Source: Hexactinellida sp. DTS-2022
Taxonomy: Eukaryota > Porifera > Hexactinellida
Reading direction: 5' to 3'
DNA length: 64,000 bases
Assembly (NCBI GenBank): GCA_028753945.1
Contig: JAPNXP010000011.1
Location: forward strand, 3,286,001-3,350,000
Part shown: positions 12,254 to 23,374 of the stretch, one piece after another
Position numbering within the stretch: the stretch's first letter is position 1
How the letters are laid out: every line of letters starts with the position of its first letter
Notes under the pieces: generated by a model
Seen by the model: only the letters and a program-made list of their open reading frames with translations
What the model was told of the DNA's origin: nothing
The model's database searches: none
Program-made: the position numbers and the translations under genes

Positions 12254-15200
12254 CATAGCATTCTATACACTAAGGCAATGGTGGTCACTAAAAAATTTGG
12301 ACCAGGGATTGGTTAAATACTTCAATTCAACAAAATGCTTTTTCGTTATTTTGTACATTAGTTTAATAAAATCCTTTTTGAAAAGTTACAATCAGTCTCG
12401 TGTAGTATGAATTGTGGTTATTTTGCACAAATTTAATAATATACTAACTCGAATACTTTTCCTATTTGAATTGTTCATTGGGAAAATAATTTATAAAGCT
12501 TTTAATATTGAATAGAAATTAACAATTAATTAACTATATTTTGTTCATAATAAGCAGGCCTGACTCATTAGTAATCTATATGAAGTACACTTGTATTTGA
12601 AATGATGTTCAAAGGAACTGATATTGCGTGTCACCTATACATCTTGTTTTTATCCACCTTTTTTTATCCACCCATAATGTAAAAATTTACATCGGTGGAT
12701 ATTAATGGGATTCGAATTTATTTTAAATTGCCCCTCCTATTCTATTCCAATCCACTCACACTTATTCCAAATACGTACATACCTTCAACCAGTATATTAT
12801 CTATCAAAATACGATGTCTTGTGTTGTGCCTGGCTGTACCTCCAATTACAGAGGAGAAGATTTCAGGAAAATTTGTAATTTCCCAAAAGATGAGGATCTT
12901 CGGGAAAAATGGTTCAAGGCTATTCCCAGACCCAGAGAAGACTACCAAAACAACAAGATTCCAAGGGTTAGTAATTCTTACATTAAAATAATGAATTTTT
13001 CAACGAAACTCTGATTCACTTACTATAATAATTTAATTAATTAAAAGTACAAGAGTTGATTATGCAATCTGAACCTCGTTATTGAAATTTTCTTTAGTTT
13101 GACCTCGAATACACCTTATTTAACCGTGTAGGTAATAATTGATTAACAAGGTTCCACTTCAACTGTATTTTTGTATACATCTAGATATGCATACTCCACT
13201 TTAAAGAGGAAGATATCGAAAAATCAATAAGATATTTTGATGGAAGTAAATATGTTGATGTACCTCGCCAAAAATATGCCGTATCTAAGTCTACGATACC
13301 ATGCATTTTCCCAAACTGTCCCAGCTACCTCTCTGACACCAGTGAAAGACCGAGGAGATTCTCAAGAGAACTGAAAGAAGTAACCCTGACTGAAACAGCA
13401 ATGAAACTAAGCAGAGAAGAGAGTGCAACCACAACAGCTAAGTTTTCAATTTCGTTAATTGCTGATATTATTGATAAATTGTCGTACATTGACCTCTCCA
13501 ATGGTTGGACTAGTCATATTCCGCATTTATACTCTATTATTTCCTTAAGATCCTAGTTAAGGATAGTCAACCTCATATTGAAGCATCGCTTACGATAAAA
13601 TCTGATTTATATATCACGGCCTTTCATCAACAAAAATATCAAATAGATCTTTCCATGAAACAAGTTAGTGACATCCGTCAAATTGAGACCCTGTTATTAG
13701 AAATAGATTGTTTACCTAGGCCTAAGATTAATCGAAGTTCAGAAAATGCCATTAGTAATTTGGAACACGTTATTAAATTACTAGATCATGATGATTTAGA
13801 TTTCGCTGCCGACGAAGCTATAAATGAAAACCTCTTTAATTCATCAAAAATAGGGTTTCATTTTTTACTTGACCAATTGAAATCTTTGTTCAAAGTTTCC
13901 AAATTTGGGCGCCGATATAGTGTTTTAACTCAGGTTTTTTCCCTTAAGGTTCATGGTATTTCACCAGCTTGTTACCGTCTTATTCAATCTTCGAATTGTT
14001 TAACTCTACCACATGAGCGTAATATCCTCAAAATAAAAAATTCTGTCGGTTTAGATAGCGATTATTTAAATGTTCTTAAAGAGTTTTCATCCTCATTTAA
14101 TGACAGCGAGCGACACGTCATACTTCAAATGGACGAAGTACACATACGTAGTGATGCCAGCTATAAAGGTGGTAAAATAATAGGCTCTATTGACCATCCG
14201 GAAGATCCGCCTACAACTGTGTTTTCTATGATGGTATCTAGTTTTATGACAAAATTTTCCACAATTGTACGTCTAGTCCCTCTCGGTTCTAGCTCTGCTA
14301 CGGCTCTTTTTCCCATTGTTACAAAAACTATCTCTGATATAGAAAGATGTAATATATATGTTGACGCAATATGCACTGATAACTACCCACTAAATGTCAG
14401 TTTATTTAAACTTTTTTCAGCAGACCAAAAATCTCTGATGCCCGTAGTAAAACATCCATGTGATCCCATCAGAGATCTAATTTTATTCTTTGACATTGTG
14501 CATATTATTAAGTCTGTTAGGAACAATTGGCTCAATTTAAAAGACTACGAAAAGGTCTTTATCTTCCCAAAATTTACTGAATGCAAGCCTCATGACTACA
14601 CACATACCGAAAATATACCTCCTAATAACCTCAGAGTTTCCATCAATACATCAGAACTTGGTATCAATACCAGTTCATTATCTAATTCTATGTACCCTAC
14701 CATCTGCTATTCAGCCTTTCAGAACATAAGAACTTTATTCAATTCGGATAAGTGCAATTTATTCAAGCGTGCTCCCAGATTAACATCAAAAGCCTGTTGG
14801 CCATCTAGCCTGGAAAGACAAAATGTCAATTTAGCACTTAGGGTTTTTCACGAATCAACATCAGCGGGACTGTTAGCATATAACTTGGAAAAGAACATTG
14901 TAGACAAAACCCAAACTGTTGAATTTTTGAAATTAATCAATGATGTTTGGAAAATGTTTAATGTGAATTGGGTAGGGAAGAATATTCGTTTTAATGACGA
15001 AATGTCTGCACCCTTATGTTTGAACGACTCGTGATTATTGTTTCTCAAAAACTTTGTTTCCTGGTTAGAGTGCTGGAGAGCTCTTCCTACAGCGAAAGGA
15101 AAATTATCTCCTCAAACTTTTAAAAGTTTTATACATACCTGCAAGGCATTACCTTTACTACTCGAATTGATTTGTACAAAATATGGTTTCAAATACCTTC

Positions 15201-16375
15201 TGACATCAAGGATACAAAACGATGCTTTAGAACACCATTTTGGTTTGTACCGGCAAATGTCAGGTTCACAGTATCACATTTCATATTGTCAAATCCTGGA
15301 GTCTGAGCGCCGGCTTCAGCTTTCTAATATTCTAAAATTGTTTCAGATCAGAAGAGAATCTGATACTATTGAGAGACCTACCAGTCTCTCAGAGTATTTA
15401 AGTACATTTTTTCACTCAAATGACGATGAACATGCTGCTAGTTTTGATGTAGATTCCTATTTGTCAACCTTAAATGAAATCAGCCTTCCGGAAATGGCAG
15501 CATCTCAAGTTGAGTGCCTCGCGTTTGTCGCTGGCTATGCTGTATTTTCTTATCTCAAAAAATCTAGTAATTGTATATTGTGCAGGAAATTTCTGTGTAC
15601 TGAAAAATCCTTACAAGTGAATGATGACATGGGCAGTCAGTCTATACTCATAGAATTGTTAGATAGGGGTTATCTCAAATATCCATCGAGCCATGTTCTT
15701 GAATGCATTAAGGTCATTTTTGATATATTTAGCAAAATTGACAGTCATAGGGAACAATTTGACAACTTTTACTCTGGCTCTACCCGTACAAAACTTGTTC
15801 AACTGGCATGGGCCACAATGGAACTGGAGCATAGCACACTTTGGAGATTCGTATGTGAATGCAATGTATCGCGGTGGGACATTCTACGAAAACTTTTTCT
15901 CACTGTTTCCAACTGTTTATTATCTAATAGTGTTAAGAATTATAATGTACTAGTATTGAAGCGTGATAATAGTAAGCTTACTAAATTCAAGAATTAATTT
16001 TTCTTATTTCTTTTAGTTTTATTCAGTCAACCTGTTGCTGTTCCTGTAGATGTATTAAGTGTGACTACTCCCTCTTAGAAGTATATCTCTATTTACGTAT
16101 TGATGTCTTAAGCTCCTTAGTATCATAATAACATTTATATCAATATCTGTGTTTGTATGAGAATACTGTATTATGTATATATTCTATATTAAACTCTTTA
16201 TATTTTCCAATGATTTTAATTGACAATAATATGTTGTCAGGATGATGAGGGTAGCTAAAATTAATGGAAAAATTGAACATATTACCATTTTTAAAAATGT
16301 TGTTTTGAAGTACTTAACCAATCCCTGGTCCAAAAATTTTAGTGACCACCATTGCCTTAGTGTATAGAATGCTAT
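12254..16375 (+). mobile_element. P-superfamily DNA transposon, nearly intact
   Basis: The TIRs begin CATAGCATTCTATACAC and match for about 70 bp at 12254-12330 and 16300-16375. An 8-bp ggttcagg flanks both sides (12246-12253 and 16376-16383; the right copy overlaps the last TIR base by one). The 4.1-kb body holds one two-exon THAP transposase on the plus strand. The terminal CATAG is shared with the deleted P-like element at 41065-43147. Confidence 0.88.
12814..15997 (+). pseudogene. THAP9-type P transposase, one frameshift and one stop from open
   Basis: Exon 1 (12814-12966) starts MSCVVPGC and encodes the first half of a C2CH THAP finger. A 218-bp intron follows (gttagt to ctag, 12967-13184). 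Exon 2 from 13185 completes the finger with ICILHFKEED and the usual PNCPSYL ending. A 1-nt frameshift is needed near 13540, and an in-frame TGA sits at 15032-15034. Otherwise the frame runs to 15997. Candidate catalytic residues are the Asp of LQMDEVH (codon 14132-14134), the Asp of ICTDNYPLN (14378-14380) and the Glu of ALEHHFGLYR (15230-15232). This matches the D/D/E layout of P transposases around a GTP-binding insertion. The carboxy end has the CLAFVAGY and CILC elements typical of the family. It probably cuts and pastes its own element, or did until recently. The start was chosen for the family-typical Met-x-Cys-Val. Confidence 0.88.
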
Positions 16376-16954
16376 GGTTCAGGTATACTCTAGAGCACTT
16401 CTACCAAATATATTTACCCGAATTAATTAAATTTTTACAGTGGATTTACTTCATCTTCTAGATGGCAAAAATGCAATAATATTCGATCTAGGTAACTCAG
16501 TGAAATATTTTTTTCTATAAAATCGTATTTTGCGGAACGGATAAGTTTTTTCCTGTTAATGATTAAGAGTAGATTGTTGTTGCATTGCATGGAGAAACTT
16601 CTAATCTATCATATGAGTGCAAGAATTCTTTTAATCACTTATGAGTCCAATTTTTCATCAATAAATGTGGACATCACTTTTTTCATCATCAATAAATTAA
16701 ATAAAAAGAAGAAAAAAAGTCACAAATGAAAAAAGTCACACAATGAAAAGTATAGTCCCGATTCAGTTGAAATTTTCAGTGCAGCTAGTACTTATTGTAT
16801 ACTGTTCAAAAACACTCTAGTCTCAATTTATGAGATGTTCAGAGAGGGGCCATAATTTTTCAAAATGATTGCCGGAGGCCCTTTTCAATTTGTCGCTATA
16901 AAAAGTTTGCCAAATACCGGCATGGAAGCTTAAATAGCGAGATATACCCTATAG

Positions 16955-17808
16955 CAGTGTTCCGCAACCCCTCATTTGCGGCCGGCAGAATTTATTCAAA
17001 GAAAATAATTATTTACAGAATCTCTTTTTGATTTGAAGTTCCATGTAGGCCTTTGAATTTATAATAAAAATTTCGTCACTATTCAGAGCCTAGTGTATCA
17101 ATTTGGGCGGGGAATGGTCATTTCTGTTATAAACACACATTTAATTGAAAACTATCATTTTATTATGCGTAATTTGTTATTTATACTACCCTAACAAACC
17201 TAAAAATCTCCTATGGAAATAGTACTATATAAGTAGAATATTTAACGCTTAGTTCTGCAAATACTATGAAATGTCGCCACTTTTGGTTCAGAATCGTATT
17301 CTATGCCACCGAATTAACCATAGTAGAAGCTTTCAACTCAACTACATTTTGATTAGTTTGAAAATTATCACCCGATGTCACCATGTACTACTTCTTCCAA
17401 TTGCCCCCATGCTACAAGATGGGAATAAGTGGCACATGGTGGCATTCGATGATAATTTTCAAAATAATAGAGGTGAAATTCTTTGGTATGGATACTTCGA
17501 ATGCATAGAATACAAATATGACATCAAAATTGCAATATCCCATATATTTGGTATATAATACACATTATTTAATATTCACTATATTACTATTTTCTATGGG
17601 AAGTTGATGGAGTAAGAATACTTTTGGTAGGGGAGAGTAGAGTTATCCACCTATTTGAACAATAAAACATATAGTATATACGTACTACTACATAAGCCCT
17701 CAAAATAAATGATACACTAAGGGAATTTTTTCCAATTTTTATTGTGGCCGGCACAGCTGTGGGCTTTAGAAAATTGGCCTCGAGATTCAAAAAGGTTGCG
17801 GAACACTG
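16955..17808. mobile_element. hAT non-autonomous element, copy 1
   Basis: An 854-bp element with ends CAGTGTTCCGCAACC and its complement. Flanking 8-mers ccctatag and ccctaaag (7 of 8) form the TSD. It is the inverted sibling of 19568-20420. It inserted just outside the right arm of the long-TIR element. The reading frame 17271-17558 has no recognised product. Confidence 0.88.
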
Positions 17809-17816
17809 CCCTAAAG

Positions 17817-19559
17817 TATCAGAATCAGGCATAAAACTTAACTTGCCGAGGTTGGTTACGGAAATAAGGCAATTAATTTCCTTAGAAAATATTATATTAC
17901 ATTGAATATGGTAACGGCAGATGGCTACTGAGTTTAATTATCGCATGTACAAATACTTTGAGGAACCTGAGATAGTTTTTTATAGCATAGTTTACTATAA
18001 ATAATCATGGATATCTTTTTAATTTCCTAAGTATCTTATAAGAATCATTTAATAGATATTTCAAAAAGCGTTCCTAAACGCCACTGTTGCCTCCCTGAAT
18101 TAAAGTTTTATGTAAATCAATATCTTCCTTATTATCCATTGGATTATAACTAATCTTATTTATACCATTTATATATTTAAAACACCTAAAATCTAATAAT
18201 GTGCAGACTTATTAAATTATTGGCCCCCAAGAAAATGCTTTGGAATACTTTCTGGGCGGGGTTGTGCGGGCCATTTTATTTTTTAATTGATAGCCTATAA
18301 TAGGAACAATTAAAATTGTTCCTAATATCTGCTCACATTAAGTTTTCCACTAAATGTTTAAAGGACTCATTTTCCGGTCAGAAATTCTCCTAATAATTAG
18401 AATCAAAAATTGAAAAGAATAGCTATTTAGGGAAATCCAGTTCCTTATAAGCATATATTATTCCTACCAACGAGTATTAAACTTTAAAATGTCATTGTAA
18501 TGCTTTTTATGAATACTGTGAATGCTATAGCGTGATGGATCCATAACAAGAATTTATGTAATCAATTCAATTAGTAATTCAAACAATTAGAGTATTTTAT
18601 TGTAACACAATGGAAATCAAATTCGAAACAATAGATTTATATGTTTTAGGTTATACTGAAGAGCGTAAATACGTAAAATTGATTTGAGAAATGTAAAAAA
18701 TTGTCCTGGTTCCAAAATTATATTGATTCAACTTGTAAGATCTAGTAAACTTCTATTTATTATTTGAAAACTAAATGATATATTCCATAAAAACTACAGG
18801 TCCAGTTTGTATTTAACAGATAGAGAAGCTTCCAATTTCATTATAGGGGTTATAGACAGGGCCGGTCCTTCCACTAGGCGAACTAGGCAGTAGCCTAGGG
18901 CGGCATATTTGTAAACTGAGTGAACAATTGAAGTACACACAACGATCACTTGCTTATGTAAATTGAAAATGCTCATCCTCTGATTATCCCACACCCATAA
19001 TCCAAAACACACATCAATTAGACTTATTTTTCACCCAATTTGATTTTATAATCCGTAAACTAAATGGCCCAATTCTCTAAATACTTTTTCCTCGTAAATT
19101 CCAAGTACTCAATGTTTTGTTTATTTTAAAATTTAGCAGGGCCGTAACTTCCCCGGTTTATCAGGTTCCAATCAGGGCTTCATCTAGAGTTAGGTATCCC
19201 ACATCCTAAGTATGCATAGTTGAAATTTCGTCCAACCTAATGTATTATGAACATGGAGATAGCACCTGATATGGGCCATTTTCCCGCTCCCTCATGTGCG
19301 CCAAGTGCGCCATGGTTAATCCGCTACTGCCCAGACCCACTTAAAATTTGCTCGCCAAGCTGGTATTATTCAACATTCCTGGATCCGCTAGTCTGGATGT
19401 ATTATTTGAATTGTATTGAAGCAATCTAATAGAAACAAGTTATGCTAATAGAGTTTGTGGATATCTTACTGAACAATAATAGGAATAGGAATGTGATGTT
19501 TGGTTTCCTACTGTTGAATATCATTATAAAGATAATTATTATCGTTTGCTCTTTTTGTA
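17817..19559. other. No gene recognised
   Basis: AT-rich sequence between the two sibling hAT elements. A hAT-style end cagggccggtcc occurs at 18859, but no convincing partner with a matching TSD was found. Confidence 0.4.
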
Positions 19560-19567
19560 CTGTAAAC

Positions 19568-20420
19568 CAGTGTTCCGCAACCTTTTTGAATCTAGAGGCC
19601 TATTTTCTAAAGCCCACAGCTGTGCCGGCCACAATAAAAATTGGAAAAAAATTCTCTTAGTGTATCATTTAATTTGAGGGCTTATGTAGTAGTATATACT
19701 ATATGTTTTATTGTTCAAATAGGTGGATAACTCTACTTTCCCCTACCAAAAGTATTCGTACTCCATCAACTTCCCATAGAAAATAGTAATATAGTGAATA
19801 TTAAATAATGTGTATTATATACCAAATATATGGGATATTGCAATTTTGATGTCATATTTGTATTCTATGCATTCGAAGTATCCATACCAAAAGAATTTCA
19901 CCTCTATCATTTTGAAAATTATCATCGAATGCCACCATGTGCCACTTATTCCCATCTTGTAGCATGGGGGCAATTGGAAGAAGTAGTACATGGTGACATC
20001 GGGTGATAATTTTCAAACTAATCAAAATGTAGTTGAGTTGAAAGCTTCTACTATGGTTAATTCGGTGGCAAGAATACGATTCTGAACCAAAAGTGGCGAC
20101 ATTTCATAGTATTTGCAGAACTAAGCGCTAAATATTCTACTTATATAGTACTATTTCCATAGGAGATTTTTAGGTTTGTTCGGGTAGTACAAATTACAAA
20201 TTACGCATAATAAAATGATAGTTTTCAAATTAAATGTGTGTTTATAACAGAAATTACCACTCCCCGCCAAAATTGATACACTAGGCTCTGAATAGTGACG
20301 AAATTTTTAATATAAATTCAAAGGCCTACATGGAACTTCAAATCCAAAAGAGATTCTGTAAAATAATTATTTTCTTTGAATAAATTCTGCCGGCCGCAAA
20401 TGAGAGGTTGCGGAACACTG
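19568..20420. mobile_element. hAT non-autonomous element, copy 2 (inverted)
   Basis: An 853-bp element, same family as 16955-17808 but in opposite orientation. Perfect 8-bp TSDs ctgtaaac lie at 19560-19567 and 20421-20428. The cleaner TSD suggests that it may be the younger insertion. Confidence 0.9.
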
Positions 20421-20428
20421 CTGTAAAC

Positions 20429-22079
20429 TAACTACAATTTATGCCGCCTCTTAATAGTCCGCCCGCCCCCCTCTAGCTACGCCCCTGCCTCCAAAAGGAA
20501 CATGCTTTCGGCACAGCTGTAATTTTAGATTTATTATTAGTAGACATGCAAGCTGTCACTGTCACCCATCATATCCTGAAATTACTGGTATTGTTCTTCC
20601 AGATCAGTAACTAACAAGGTTGAAGGAAAATTGCAATTATCTGGCGAACTAATTTCCAAGGCTTTAATACGAAGTGAAAAAATATTTATTTCCCGCCTGT
20701 GTCATGTTCGTCACAATTTAATTTCAGTCTTCAAGTATTTATAGATTATTTGAACATGGTAATATGTTATAGGAAATAATATATTTTTAAGCTAACAAGA
20801 AATCTAGAATATATTCTTCGTATGTTTAGAAATTTCGGAGAAAATATTAATCAATTCTAAATAAAAAAATTTAGAATTGATGAGTATGCATAAGTAGTGT
20901 TAAATAAGAATTACCTTTGTTTGAAATATGCGGTGTCAAAATACTATTCGGATCAGTCTGCTCTGATGTTTCATTTAAACCTAGCTCCAAAATATCACTG
21001 GGAGATAAATGCTCAATTGATGAAGACATCAATAGGTGACCATGATTGCTAATAAAAGATTCAGATGGAATAGCGGTGGAGATTTGAGTTGATTGGGACT
21101 GAAAACTCTTACCCCACTCTATCCTGTCATAAAGAAAAATACATTTAGAAGAAAACAATAATATATGATCAGTTATTAAAACTAGAAATAGACAATCAAC
21201 ATCTCTACAATATTATCGTAATAATATATACCTGTACACACTGGTTGTTATGTAGCTTCTTGGCAGAATATAATCAAAGAGCAAAATAATTTATGGTCTC
21301 AGAAAATTATACCCACTAGCCTAACTAGCCCGAATCTAGCCATGTCACATACAAATTCATTGTGTTTCAATATAATATATACACGTATATCACTATAGTG
21401 ATTATTCCATCTAATCGAATAGTAATAATAAGAATATAGTTATAATGATTCCAGTCAGCGTACTACTCTATCTTTGGGAATACACGAGTTCTCATGATAT
21501 AAAACTTAGTTTGGAGTAAATTAAGTCCATTGTTTCTGTTGTGTAGTATTTTGGAAGGACATGGCATTTGGTACGCATATACTCTCCGGCCACTGTTATT
21601 TTAACAACTAATATCATTATACAATCAGTAAAGGTTTTTAGCAATAATATTACGTTTGTAGGAGCTTATACAGTGGATTTACTTTATTAGAACTCTGGTT
21701 TTGATTCAAAAATAGTTGATAATAGGCGAAGTATCTAATAAGGATATTTCTTTAAAAATGAAAAACGTGATTTTGCGTAGTTATTCGTAATTTTCATTCT
21801 CTTACTATATTAAGTAACAAAAAATATAATTAAAAGACACACTATCAGTCTGCTCACGGTATTTTTGGATCAGACAATAATTTCATAAGCGCATACAGTT
21901 TTCCTGGAAGATGGTGAAAGGGGGCAATGGACTGGGAAAATATATATAAGAGAGACCCCACTTTCGATAGTAAACATTTTGAAAATAAAAATATAAAGAA
22001 TACAAAATACTTCTTTAAAGTATTGAAAACATAATACACACGTATTTATTGAGGAAGTCCTAATAGGAAACATCATTAA
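20429..22079. other. Mostly unrecognised sequence with one candidate exon
   Basis: A hAT-like end ctagctacgcccctg lies near 20480-20495 without a confirmed partner. A candidate spliced exon occupies 20915-21123 on the minus strand. The rest is AT-rich and carries nothing I can name. Confidence 0.4.
20915..21123 (-). other. Candidate internal exon of an unrecognised gene
   Basis: On the minus strand a pyrimidine-rich tract ends in ttctttatgacag, giving an acceptor at 21124. The frame stays open for 209 nt to a donor, aaag followed by gtaatt, at 20914. The encoded stretch is rich in Ser and Thr, for example MSSSIEHLSPSDILELGLNE, with no domain that I recognise. It enters with one leftover nucleotide and leaves with one. 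It lies outside every transposon border identified here, so it is the only candidate for a host exon in the window. It could equally be chance, or an exon of an unrecognised transposon. Confidence 0.28.
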
Positions 22080-23371
22080 TAGTCCAGCAATATGGTGAAA
22101 GATTGTGCATTTTCGAGATAAAAGTACCAAATTTTGCACAATTGTAGTATTATAGGTTCTGATCAACTTCAGCTATGTCACATAGCAGAATTTTTGGAAG
22201 AAATCTTTTTTCAGGGGGTCAAAAATTGGTGCCCAATCGAATCGCCGGAAGTATAAATACAGGATAGCTCATTCAAATGCATTCTTAACGACTTTATATT
22301 GTCAGATTCGTGCTCAGCACTTAATTTCCAGCATTTTAATAGGCATATTGACTATATTTGGAGAGAATCTTTTTGGTTTTCCATAGCAACGGTAAGAATG
22401 TGTTAAACATTCCGATCTCCCAATTTGGAGTAACCTTATCGAGTGACCCCTTGTTTTTCTCGGGTATGCGTACTGAGTGCGAATATACTATTAGAAACAC
22501 TCTAAATATTAATTGTCAAGCCAAAAGTATGCATTTATCATATTCCAGCTCAAAGCCAAGATTTATCCAAGATCAAAAGTAGTACATAGTTGCTTGAAGG
22601 AGCACTTCTGTACTTTGATAACAGAAAAGCCGCAAGAACATGTCTTTGTACTTGTACCTCTTCTAGCCAGGCTTGGACCGGTAATAGTTCCATAGTGTAA
22701 TCGCACATGCTTCCCCATTTATTCGACCTTGTGTCAGGCCAGTGGCTAGGGGGAGGCTCGCCGGCTAGGTTAACTTTTGTGATATATCTGAGATTTGAAT
22801 TTGTTGTTGAATTGTATATAATTGGAGTTTCAATTTCCTCATGCTCACATTTTGTATTAATACCCTCGAATATTCTAGTATCGCAAAAGTACGTAGGTAT
22901 TGAAATTTGGGTGAAATAGTATCTAATAGCTTCTAATAGTATATTCTAATAGTATATTCGCACTTAGTACGCATACCCGAGAAAAACAAGGGGTCACTCG
23001 ATATGATTACTCCAAATTGGGAGATCGGAATGTTTAACACATTCTTACCGTTGCTATGGAAAACCAAAAGATATTCTCTCCAAATATAGTCAATATACCT
23101 ATTAAAATGCTGGAAATTAAGTGCTGAGCACGAATCTGACAATATATAGTCGTTAAGAATTCATTTGAATGAGCTATCCTGTATTTATACTTCCGGCGAT
23201 TCGATTGGGCACCAATTTTTGACCCCCTGAAAAAAGATTTCTTCCAAAAATTCTGCTATGTGCCATAGCTGAAGTTGATCAGAATCTATAATACTACAAT
23301 TGTGCAAAATTTGGTACTTTTATCTCGAAAATGCACAATTCGACCATTTCCTGCACCATATTGCTGGACTA
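22080..23371. mobile_element. Palindromic long-TIR element with TAA target site
   Basis: Arms of about 410-430 bp (22080-22495 and 22945-23371) are near-identical inverted copies starting TAGTCCAGCAATATGG. The trinucleotide TAA abuts both ends (22077-22079 and 23372-23374), which suits a PIF/Harbinger or ISL2EU type of target. The loop has no recognisable transposase. Reading frames at 22358-22582 and 22933-23142 are the two arms read on opposite strands. Confidence 0.75.
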
Positions 23372-23374
23372 TAA

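Larger units (their letters stand above)
11986..16937. mobile_element. Long-TIR element split by the P element
   Basis: About 180-bp imperfect inverted arms lie at about 11990-12180 and 16745-16930. Both start near taagccttcatgccggt, or its complement, and share tactagctgcactgaaaat. The arms frame the whole P element, so this is an older non-autonomous element into which the P element jumped. No transposase of its own is visible and no certain TSD was found. Confidence 0.6.

Noticed and set aside
13655..13657. Met at 13655 as the start of the P transposase
   Set aside because: Homology to other P-like copies extends upstream in the same frame and, after one frameshift, to the THAP finger at 12814.
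18859..20495. Possible hAT element with ends cagggccggtcc and ctagctacgcccctg
   Set aside because: The ends are only loosely inverted and no TSD was found (gttataga versus cctccaaa).
22707..22919. Reading frame in the loop of the palindromic element
   Set aside because: Short, hydrophobic by composition and without motifs. Chance expectation in AT-rich DNA.
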